From Odontesthes bonariensis (lineage: Eukaryota > Chordata > Actinopteri > Atheriniformes > Atherinopsidae), in the NCBI RefSeq assembly GCF_027942865.1, contig NC_134527.1, positions 1,376,748 to 1,440,747 on the forward strand: a stretch of 64,000 bases of DNA. Reading direction: 5' to 3'. The translations under genes were made by a program, and so were the position numbers. Positions 54,818 through 64,000 of this stretch are shown here, one piece after another. The notes under the pieces were generated by a model. That model was not told the DNA's origin. It worked only from the letters and a program-made list of their open reading frames with translations, and searched no databases. Numbering within the stretch: position 1 is the stretch's first letter; every line of letters starts with the position of its first letter.

Positions 54818-56060
54818 ATGAACCAGTGTTGTGTCCAATTTAGCAAAGAAGCCATTTTAAACTGGATCTTTAGGCACTTTGTTCCCAGCAGCCTGTCACA
54901 GAGACACATCATTTGTTCCCATTTGTACCCCTCAGCACACACAGTGTTGGTGGCTTAACTTTCATTTCACCACTTGGACAGCTTCTGTGGAGCGTTTTCC
55001 CTTTAAAAAGATGAATATTCCACTAATCTAAAGGCCGATGCAGTGGAGCAGGTTCAGACATGAGAGTTTTCCTGCCTCCATGATGACCGATGTCACACAT
55101 TTCAGGGTGTTAACTACAGGCACTTTTTATTCCCTGAGCTGGATATAAAACATAAAACTTAACTCCAACCTGGTTTAACGTTAGAAGAGCCTTCTGTGGA
55201 GCGCCTGGATCAAATCTACTTGTTTTACCTCAGAAATCTGAACACTTAAACAGCAACTCACAGATAAGATGGCTGCACAGAAGTCATGGTTTCCATAGCT
55301 GGATACAAACTAGATCCCAATAAAGGCTGTGTTTATGTCAGTCCCTGATATGGATTTGAATTAAAGTTCAGCTTATGTTGTGAAGGAGTTGTTTCCTTGT
55401 GCTGCACAGTGTTGGAGGTCTGAGCACTTTGCATTGGATGCCAACAGTAAACAGGGCGGCATAAAGCTGTGAAAACAACCTGGAAGCTGGATATGATGGA
55501 ATAATGAAGTAGTGGAAAAGTTTCAGGCAGGAAAAAGGCTCCTAACTCAAGGGATGAACCAGTGTTGTGTCCACATTTTAAACTGGATCTTTAGGCTCTT
55601 TGCTCCCAGCAGCCTGTCACAGAGACACATCATTTGTTCCCATTTCTTTAGCTGCATCTCTGAAAAACAGCTTCATAGTTTCAACTTTGTTGTACATTTA
55701 CGTTAAAACTGCTTTCAGTTACCAAAAGAGTCAAATTAATATAAGAAATTCAGTTTAAAAAAAATCCTAATCCCAAAATAATGAACGTTATCACGTCTAA
55801 AAGTAGAAAAAAAACAGACAATAATAAGAATTATATGTTATTCAACATCAAGAAAAAGTAAATAAGATTCAATTTAAAGCTTAAAAAGGAATATAAGATA
55901 TAATCTAATGACTAATTATGGAACAATTAATATAAATGAAATGATTAAACTGTTTTATGCCACCAGAAATGAATCATCTAGAAGCTGTTTGTGGGTTTTA
56001 GACTGGAATTAAGATTTGTTCCCATTTCTTTAGCTGCATGTGTGAAAAACAGCAAAGATA
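54818..56060. repeat. Locally duplicated segment, three partial copies
   Basis: The phrase 'gaaccagtgttgtgtcca' followed by 'aaactggatctttaggc' and 'gcctgtcacagagacacatc' occurs at 54818-54925 and 55555-55660. A shorter piece ('gttcccatttctttagctgcat') occurs at 55637 and 56018. The intervening DNA is AT-rich without genes. Confidence 0.7.
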
Positions 56061-56129
56061 ACACAGTGTGACAGACAGAAAACAGGATTTCTGCAGCAAC
56101 AAGGTGATTCCCAAAGAGCTGTTAGCTGA

Positions 56130-56325
56130 AAACTTGGCATATCTCAGCATGGTGTGCAGCGTGTCCTTAAAACATTTGAGGAAACTGGACAAAAGAAGAA
56201 GTGTCAGGCCTAAAGAACTATCTCCAGCAGATGAACAGGATCTGAAAGTGATGTCCTTAAGAAAGAGGAAAACATCCAGCAAAGACCTGACACAGGAGCT
56301 GAGAGATGCATCTGGACCTGCTCAG
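56130..56325 (+). pseudogene. Tc1-type transposase N-terminal fragment
   Basis: Encodes KRRSVRPKELSPADEQDL then KVMSLRKRKTSSKDLTQELR. This is the second helix-turn-helix of Tc1 transposases from fish. No catalytic domain follows; a 124-bp array begins at its end. Confidence 0.7.
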
Positions 56326-56735
56326 AACTGAACTGACTCTGGTTCTGCCTCAGATTCTGGGTTTATGTTCATGTTGGAACATGTTTCAGTGAATCTCTGC
56401 AGCTGTTACCATGGAAACATCTGCAGATATTCACTTTAAAGCTGCTCAGAACTGAACTGACTCTGGTTCTGCCTCAGATTCTGGGTTTATGTTCATGTTG
56501 GAACATGTTTCAGTGAATCTCTGCAGCTGTTACCATGGAAACATCTGCAGATATTCACTTTAAAGCTGCTCAGAACTGAACTAACTCTGGTTCTGCCTCA
56601 GATTCTGGGTTTATGTTCATGTTGGAACATGTTTCAGTGAGTCTCTGCAGCTGTTACCATGGAAACATCTGCAGATATTCACTTTAAAGCTGCTCAGAAC
56701 TGAACTAACTCTGGTTCTGCCTCAGATTCTGTGTT
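56321..56735. repeat. 124-bp tandem repeat
   Basis: About 3.3 copies of a 124-bp unit ('gctcagaactgaactgactc' to 'gcagatattcactttaaa'), nearly identical, with ctgac/ctaac and gaatc/gagtc changes. The first copy abuts the Tc1 fragment. Confidence 0.95.
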
Positions 56736-56998
56736 GGAGGATAAAGGAGCTCAGAGCTAATCAGGTCACTGAGCTCCTGCACCTACTTCCTGTTTTCTGT
56801 TCTGATATAAAGTAATGAGGGGTGGTTTAAGACCTTTGAACAATACGATATAAAACCCTGTGGGTCAGACCGAGGTGACACCATCTGTGTCGGCCTGCAG
56901 CTTTTTTCACCTGCTGAAAACAATCCTCTGAGATGAAGATGAATGCCTTCTGAGGGATGGTTGGAGTTAAGGTCTGAGCTCAGGAAACCGAGGCGGTG

Positions 56999-57067
56999 AT
57001 GACCCGCCGCCCCGGCCTGCAGTCCCACGCTCCCATCCCTGTTATCCTGGGACTCTGCCTCCTGCAG
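56999..57067 (+). CDS. Possible first coding exon with a signal peptide (orphan)
   Basis: ATG at 56999 opens 23 codons, MTRRPGLQSHAPIPVILGLC then LLQ, ending at a good donor (CTGCAG|gtacag at 57067/57068). Arginines followed by a hydrophobic stretch look like a secretion signal. No downstream exon could be matched within the window; if real, the gene continues past 64000 or its exons are too short to see. Low confidence. Confidence 0.25.
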
Positions 57068-57559
57068 GTACAGGGCTCTCAGTGGGTTTTTAGCTGTTTT
57101 CTAGGTCCCTGCTTCAGATTCTCTCTGCAGAATCCTTACAGGTCTGAAAGCAGCCTGTGAGGCCACTAACGGTCCACGTCTATACATCCAGCCACACAAT
57201 ACTTCATTGTTGTCGGCCATTTTCCCTAAAACATTGCAGTTCCTGCCGGGACGTCTATATGCGGACGTGTGTGTGTGTCTGTGTGAGGCTTGAATAAATA
57301 AGAGCTGCCTTAATCTTTACATGGGTTGACAATGGATGACAATGAAATATTTGTTCACATCAGGAAAGATCCTCTCCAAACATCTATTAAATGTTACTGC
57401 TGAAAGGAGGTCATCAGGATGTGACCTTTGAGTTTCTGAGTAAAAGGTTTCTGGTTTCTGATCAAATCAGTTAAAAAAGAACAGCTCAAACACTCGCTGA
57501 GCAGAAGCTCTTCTTCTGTGGTCGTATTAAAGCTGCACTCTTCTTCTGTGGTCGTAGTA
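57068..57559. other. No gene seen
   Basis: Intergenic or intronic sequence. A short repeated phrase, 'cactcttcttctgtggtcgt', stands near 57535, with a related copy at about 57508. Confidence 0.4.
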
Positions 57560-57639
57560 AAACTTATTCAGAAGTTTGCTGATGTTGTATTTGGTCATTT
57601 TGTTCCTTTCGGGTGATTTTTACATGTATCTGTGGCCCC

Positions 57640-57890
57640 TTTATGATGGTTTTAATGTTTGCTTTGTGGTCATTCTGCAGGAATTGATGTCTAAAATTCA
57701 TTTAAAAAGGGCATCAATTGGCCCTGTGTCATCAGGAGACATGGATATGTACAGCTGCGTGTCATCCGCATAGCTGTGGAAATTGATACCATGCCTCCTG
57801 ATGACATTTCTGAGTGGGAGCATGTACAAATTAAAAAGTACAGGGCCTAAAATTGAGCCTTGGGGCACACCACTTTAATTTCATGGATCC
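57640..57890 (+). mobile_element. Teleost LINE-derived fragment
   Basis: The sequence 'gtgtcatccgcatagctgtg' with 'gggcctaaaattgagccttg' and 'gcacacc' is part of a very common fish LINE-derived repeat. No frame remains. Confidence 0.5.
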
Positions 57891-58479
57891 CTGAGGAGCA
57901 TGTGTCCAAACTTATGAGGAATTTTCTATCTGTGAAATAGAAACTAAACCATTAAACAGCATTGATCAGTTAATCAGAGCATTGATCAGCAGCTCCTGGC
58001 TGCTACTGACCCTCTGAAAAAGTAAATGTTTATTTGATTTATTTATTTCAGGATGTGTTAGGAGCTATTTGTAAAGTTATTTTTTTGTTTTTTTGGTTCT
58101 GGTTGTAAATTGAATTAGCTAATTATGAGTAACTTTATTTGATTAATTTCAGTGCTTTATTTAGATTAGATTTTTTGCTAATAATCTTTGTTAGTTATTT
58201 GTTTAGAATATTTTTGGTAATTGGGTCACACTGGGCACCTGGAGTCCCAGCATGCAACTGGGTGGGCCAATGGTCTTTTACCAGGGAAAAAAACCCACTT
58301 TTTCTCCCTGGCTTTTAATCATATTTAAGTAGACTCTTGGCTGATAACCTTGATTTGTTTCTTTATTTTATTTATTTTAATGCATTTTATTTGAACTTAT
58401 TTTATTCTATTTTATTGCACTGTGTTTTAGTATCTATTGATTTTAATTGCTTGGAACGGTAGCATTATCTGAGTCACTT
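57891..58479. other. No gene seen
   Basis: AT-rich. The piece 'ggtcacactgggcacctgga' near 58222 and onward may be the body of the LINE whose tail follows. Confidence 0.4.
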
Positions 58480-58575
58480 TTATCTTTAATGCAGCTTTTA
58501 TCCAGTACAGCACTTTGGTCAACCTGGGTTGTTTTTTAAATGTGCTCTATAAATAAAGTTTGAGTTGAGTTGAGG
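58480..58575 (+). repeat. L2-type LINE 3' tail
   Basis: The sequence 'gtgctctataaataaagttt' ending in GAGTT repeats is the usual terminus of fish L2-type elements, here in plus orientation. Compare the reverse copy at 27605. Confidence 0.6.
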
Positions 58576-58769
58576 GAAAAGGAGAGAGCAGCAGGTTTTC
58601 TTTGTTCTTTTGTTTGTTTTATTATTTTGAAAGAAATCATCAGAAAACGCAAAAATTCATCTTGGACATTCATCTTCTTTTGCCTGCGTTAAACCACATC
58701 CCCCATGATGCATCAGTGGTCTTTTGATTCTGTTTGGTTTAAGTTTAATTAGTTTTTTATGGACAAATG

Positions 58770-59245
58770 GCCACTACACACTTGTTTAAGTTAATTTATT
58801 TATTTTTTCAAATATCTCAATTGGGTTTTATTACTTTACAGAACACTTGAACTGTGACTACAACACATGTCACAGAACCAGTATCACTCACACACACATA
58901 CGCACGCACACACATACCTAAACTTTCACAATTCTAACATCAGTAACTCAAAGTACAAAATTCTTAACTGAAATACAGATTTACATTTCACTGTAATAAC
59001 GATCTCCCTTCAAACAAATAAGTAAATAAACAAACATAAATAAATATATACATTACATTCCAGATTCTATAATGCTCATGTATGGTTCCCAAAGATGAAC
59101 AAACTCTTTCAGTTTTCCCTTATAAGCAACATATGTTAGTCTTTCTTGACCAATGCACTCTGAAAGTTCTTTTATCCACCGTTTCATGGAAGGAGCCTCT
59201 TCACTGGAAGAATAAGTCCAGTAGTTTAGTCTGTTTCTTTGTTAA
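58770..59245 (-). mobile_element. LINE-like 3' region, reverse orientation
   Basis: Begins with 'tatttattttttcaaatatc', holds (AATA)n and ends with 'gaataagtccagtagtttag'. Similar in style to 39255-39665. The family is uncertain. Confidence 0.35.
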
Positions 59246-59462
59246 GTTGATCTGATATAAATGCCATTCCACTGTTCTTTGTGTCTCTGCGGAGCTGCAC
59301 TGCCACCATCCGGAGGGTCACGTGCACAGCACGCGCTTTCTCCACACAATAATAAAATGTTCCCCAGCAGCGGTGTCGGCCTGCACGCGGGACATCACCA
59401 CACATTTACAGATGTGCCGGATTCTGTTCATTCCTTCATCTGTTGATTCTGGTCCATCTGCG

Positions 59463-59698
59463 CGCGTGCAGAGCTCCCTCGCGCAGCATCTTCTCCCTCG
59501 CGCTGCATCTTCTCCCTCGCGCAGCATCTTCTCCCTCGCGCTGCATCCTCTCCCTCGCGCTGCATCTTCTCCCTCGCGCAGCATCCTCTCCCTCGCGCAG
59601 CATCTTCTCCCTCGCGCAGCATCTTCTCCCTCGCGCAGCATCCTCTCGCTCGCGCTGCATCCTCTCCCTCGCGCTGCATCCTCTCCCTCGCGCTGCTG
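59463..59698. repeat. 19-bp CpG-rich minisatellite
   Basis: About 12 copies of 'ctccctcgcgcagcatctt', with gcag/gctg and tctt/tcct variants. Every unit carries two CpG pairs in CGCG. It lies in a GC-rich island just before the candidate exon at 59774. Confidence 0.95.
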
Positions 59699-59773
59699 TG
59701 ACGGACACAGCATCCCAGTCAGACCCGCCCCGTCCCTTCAGCCTGGACTCTGCCTCCTCCAGCTCTGTCCAAG

Positions 59774-59819
59774 ATGACGTCCGCCAGCAGCAGGTACCGA
59801 AGCCGCGCGCTCCGCTCAG
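59774..59819 (+). CDS. Possible first coding exon in a CpG island (orphan)
   Basis: ATG at 59774 opens MTSASSRYRSRALRS and ends at a strong donor (CGCTCAG|gtaagc at 59819/59820). The GC-rich, CpG-rich setting is that of a promoter. No later exon was found before 64000. It may be the 5' end of a gene running out of the window. Confidence 0.3.
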
Positions 59820-61480
59820 GTAAGCTCCCGCGCGCCGCAGCTGGATGCTAAATGAAGCTTTGGTCAGTGAGCGTGCACGCACGCGCATCATGTTTTTCTT
59901 CTTGTGATATTTCCCTCCGGTTCTCCTGGAAATCTCTCCGCTCTCCGCCCCTGGCGTCCCCTGGAATCCGGCTTCATGATGCTCAGAGGATGCGGAGGTA
60001 AGACGCCGCGTGACGCGTGCGCGAGCCCAGCCTTTGTGTTGGTGGCCGCTGATCAGTGATCTGCTAAATGATAAGGACCACATCACATCTGTGCTGCTTT
60101 ACAGCAGCAGGAGTGGAATATCCCTGCTCACATTTAACTGAACATCACATCTGTGAACATCTGTCTGCTGCCACAGGAAAGGACTGACGGTGTCTGATGA
60201 GTCTTTATTTAAACTAATAACCATCCCAGCTGCTCAATGCTTATTCAGCATAAACTACACCAGCTATCAGTCCATCAGTCTGAGTTTAATCCAGTTTCAG
60301 GCCCCAGAATCCGCATCACAAAAGTTCCTGCATTTTAAAACTAGCTAAAAACACTGAGTTTAAAGCACAGAGTTAATGCTGGAAGAATGCATAAACTTTA
60401 TCGTTTTAATCCTCATGATTTAGGTGTTTTAAATCATAATCATGTGAATAATCAGTCAAAGTGTAGTTCAGAAATCGAGCTAAAAAAAACTAAACAACAG
60501 TGACGGTTAGCTTCTGTAACACAGATGCACGGATGGATTTATCCCTGAACTGCAGTGTTTTATCAGCACTTTAACCACAAAAAGACATAAATCAAAATTA
60601 GAAATCACAATACAAAGATACTACGAGGAAGAAACCACGATTACTCTGATATTATTATTATTAAACGCATGCTTATGTTTTTATGTTGGAACATGCTCCT
60701 GGTTTATTAAACAAATCATTTCTACTGTATCAGCTTCTTCTTCTTCTTTAAGAAGGAAGCGACCCAGTTTTATCACAAACATAATGATCTCACAGCAGGT
60801 CTCATCACACCAGCAGCAGAATCATCATGTTGCCTTTTCAGCCCACAGACACTCCGCACCAGGAGCTGATCATTCGTAAATCTTCCCCCAAATTAGGTCA
60901 TTTTGTGTCGGATCAAAGATAAAAGATGTCTAAATAGTTGATGAAATGGTAAAATATCAGAGAGCATATAGTCTGCCCTCACAGCAGTGGCTCCCTGTTC
61001 TTTATTTTCACATTTAATTTCCTAAAATCCTATTTTTTGGCTTCCATCTGAAGCTTGGAGGCTGACTCAGAGCAGCTGACACCCAACCAGCAGCCTGGAT
61101 CTGTGTGTGTGTTTCTGGGATCTGTGTGTGGGCGGGATGGGCAAAAGCATCCGGGAACAAAACGCCATCATGGAGGCAGTGCAGCAACACACCGGCTCAC
61201 AGAAAGAGACTCCTCAGCAGCCACCTTTGATTTGGTTTCAAAAGTTTGCTGTGATCAGACGGTTCAAACCATCCATCTCCTCCATCTTTTGAGCTTCTTA
61301 TCCTCCTCTTCTTTTTTTTAATTTTGTTTTACTGACATTCAGAAACAAACATTCCCATCCGGTACGTTTGCATACATCTTGTATCTCTTGTCTGTCCTAA
61401 ATGCCAAAGTGGTATTTTAGTTTTATGTCTAAACGATGTAAAAGAGAACCAAACAAGAACAAAAAACACAAGAATATTTA
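59820..61480. other. No further gene seen
   Basis: CpG-rich to about 60050, then AT-rich. No exon with matching splice sites was recognised. Confidence 0.4.
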
Positions 61481-63565
61481 CAAAGTGTTACATATTTACA
61501 AAGTGTTGCATATTTACAAAGTGTTGCATATTTACAAAGTGTTACATATTTACAAAGTGTTGCATATTTACAAAGTGTTACATATTTACAAAGTGTTACA
61601 TATTTACAAAGTGTTGCATATTTACAAAGTGTTACATATTTACAAAGTGTTGCATGTTTACAAAGTGTTACATATTTACAAAGTGTTGCATATTTACAAA
61701 GTGTTGTATATTTACAAAGTGTTACATATTTACAAAGTGTTATATATTTACAAAGTGTTACATATTTACAAAGTGTTACATATTTACAAAGTGTTGCATA
61801 TTTACAAAGTGTTGCATATTTACAAAGTGTTACATATTTACAAAGTGTTATATATTTACAAAGTGTTACATATTTACAAAGTGTTACATATTTACAAAGT
61901 GTTACATATTTACAAAGTGTTACATATTTACAAAGTGTTGCATATTTACAAAGTGTTACATATTTACAAAGTGTTGCATGTTTACAAAGTGTTACATATT
62001 TACAAAGTGTTACATATTTACAAAGTGTTGCATATTTACAAAGTGTTGCATATTTACAAAGTGTTACATATTTACAAAGTGTTATATATTTACAAAGTGT
62101 TACATATTTACAAAGTGTTACATATTTACAAAGTGTTACATATTTACAAAGTGTTATATATTTACAAAGTGTTGCATGTTTACAAAGTGTTGCATGTTTA
62201 CAAAGTGTTACATATTTACAAAGTGTTGCATGTTTACAAAGTGTTACATATTTACAAAGTGTTGCATATTTACAAAGTGTTGTATATTTACAAAGTGTTG
62301 TATATTTACAAAGTGTTACATATTTACAAAGTGTTATATATTTACAAAGTGTTACATATTTACAAAGTGTTACATATTTACAAAGTGTTGCATATTTACA
62401 AAGTGTTGCATATTTACAAAGTGTTACATATTTACAAAGTGTTACATATTTACAAAGTGTTACATATTTACAAAGTGTTACATATTTACAAAGTGTTGCA
62501 TGTTTACAAAGTGTTACATATTTACAAAGTGTTACATATTTACAAAGTGTTACATATTTACAAAGTGTTGCATATTTACAAAGTGTTACATATTTACAAA
62601 GTGTTGCATGTTTACAAAGTGTTACATATTTACAAAGTGTTACATATTTACAAAGTGTTGCATATTTACAAAGTGTTGCATATTTACAAAGTGTTACATA
62701 TTTACAAAGTGTTATATATTTACAAAGTGTTACATATTTACAAAGTGTTACATATTTACAAAGTGTTACATATTTACAAAGTGTTATATATTTACAAAGT
62801 GTTGCATGTTTACAAAGTGTTGCATATTTACAAAGTGTTACATATTTACAATTTACAAAGTGTTACATATTTACAAAGTGTTGCATATTTACAAAGTGTT
62901 GCATATTTACAAAGTGTTAAATATTTACAAAGTGTTGCATATTTACAAAGTGTTACATATTTACAAAGTGTTACATATTTACAATTTACAAAGTGTTACA
63001 TATTTACAAAGTGTTGCATATTTACAAAGTGTTACATATTTACAATTTACAAAGTGTTACATATTTACAAAGTGTTACATATTTACAATTTACAAAGTGT
63101 TACAGATTTACAAAGTGTTGCATATTTACAAAGTGTTGCATATTTAATATTTACAAAGTGTTACATATTTACAAAGTGTTAAATATTTACAAAGTGTTAC
63201 ATATTTACAAAGTGTTAAATATTTACAAAGTGTTGTATATTTACAAAGTGTTACATATTTACAAAGTGTTAAATATTTACAAAGTGTTGTATATTTACAA
63301 AGTGTTACATATTTACAAAGTGTTGCATATTTACAAAGTGTTGCATATTTACAAAGTGTTACATATTTACAAAGTGTTGCATATTTACAAAGTGTTACAT
63401 ATTTACAAAGTGTTGTATATTTACAAAGTGTTAAATATTTACAAAGTGTTGCAAATTTACAAAGTGTTACATATTTACAAAGTGTTGCATATTTACAAAG
63501 TGTTGCATATTTACAAAGTGTTGTATATTTACAAAGTGTTGCATATTTACAAAGTGTTACACAGT
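61480..63565. repeat. 18-bp satellite
   Basis: About 115 copies of 'tatttacaaagtgttaca', with aca/gca/tat/aaa/gta changes near the end of the unit. Small 10-bp slips ('tttacaattt') occur at about 62848, 62983, 63042 and 63087, and one at 63147. As 18 is a multiple of three, the translation repeats every six residues (HIYKVL) and stays open for hundreds of codons. This is not evidence of a protein. Confidence 0.95.
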
Positions 63566-64000
63566 TACTGATTTGTAACATAGTTACTGATTTGTAAAAA
63601 TAAAACCAGGCCTATGGGGCATAGTTGACCCAGTTTTCCCAGTATGAGGCTGTGAGGGACCAAGCTTAATTAAGGACAAAGGTATTCAAAAAATGAGTAA
63701 CAATTTCAATTTAATAGTTCCAAAAATGAATAAATCCAAAAAAGTAAAATATGAATAACAATTAAATCATACAAAAAAAACAAATTTGGGCCCAACTGAA
63801 ATGAGGTCAACTAATTGAACAACTAACAACACAACCAAAAAGTGACCTCCAAACAAAGAACCAAAGGCTGCTTAAATAGGGACGGAGTAACCTAATGTGC
63901 CACATGAGGGAGCATAATAAAAGGGAAAAGTTACAAAATTAACTACAGCAAGATGTAAAACAAATAAAGCAAAACTAACTTTAACTTAGCACAAATAATA
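63566..64000. other. End of window, no gene seen
   Basis: AT-rich sequence without a supportable feature. Confidence 0.5.

Noticed and set aside
61401-63571. 593-codon plus-strand frame of HIYKVL repeats
   Set aside because: An 18-bp satellite keeps frame trivially; no unique domain, splice context or codon bias.
1-64000. A bacterial-type or phage-defence system
   Set aside because: All genes are spliced vertebrate genes or eukaryotic transposable elements; nothing prokaryotic was seen.

Overview
The window is nuclear DNA of a teleost fish. It has spliced vertebrate genes with GT-AG introns, a lens beta-crystallin, a mitochondrial acyl-CoA dehydrogenase and a claudin. It also carries a typical teleost mobilome: a Zebulon-like endonuclease retrotransposon, L2-type LINE tails, and hAT, Tc1, Harbinger and piggyBac relics. 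Only three conserved host genes can be read with confidence: crybb1 (+, coding 4493-7396, 6 exons including a non-coding first), acads (+, 9429-28695, 10 exons) and a claudin-5-like gene (-, 34001-34648, single exon). Their human counterparts lie on 22q12, 12q24 and 22q11. Human 12q24 and 22q are thought to be ancestrally linked in vertebrates, so this cluster may be old synteny (inference).

Layout: 1-3000 is gene-poor with retroposon tails. 3024-3500 is a 62-bp minisatellite just upstream of the crybb1 TATA box. 3888-7590 is crybb1. 7.9-8.7 kb is a hAT relic. 9.4-29.8 kb is acads, whose roughly 1.2 kb of coding sequence is spread over 19 kb. Its introns and 3' UTR hold four long minisatellites (intron 1, 55 bp; intron 4, about 22 bp, 2.2 kb; intron 7, 10/20 bp, 3.5 kb; 3' UTR, 26 bp), a DNA transposon, LINE pieces and a 5.8-kb Zebulon-like element with an intact 1150-residue reading frame. 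30-34 kb is intergenic with DNA-transposon copies. 34 kb is the claudin. 35-39 kb is intergenic. 39758-42081 is a segment bounded by 39-bp inverted repeats. It contains a five-exon gene model on the minus strand for a small Cys-rich protein I do not recognise, and an insertion sits in its first intron. 43.7-45.6 kb is a hAT element holding a 1.3-kb 32-bp array. 46.6-49.7 kb is a DNA element whose tail has grown into a 2.5-kb 'GTATG' array. 51-53.8 kb is a pile-up of Harbinger, piggyBac-like, (TA)n, Tc1 and a second Zebulon-type relic. 54-64 kb has duplicated segments, more arrays and two possible orphan first exons (56999-57067 and 59774-59819), ending in a 2-kb 18-bp satellite.

The outstanding property is tandem repetition. 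Ten arrays cover roughly 14 kb of the window, and several can be traced to their seed: an exon-intron junction, a stop-codon region, a dispersed repeat or a transposon end. The most interesting items are the intron 7 array that copies the acads exon 7 donor site about 150-200 times, and the inverted-repeat-bounded five-exon gene at 40-42 kb. All coordinates of spliced genes come from reading splice sites and frame continuity by eye; no search was run.
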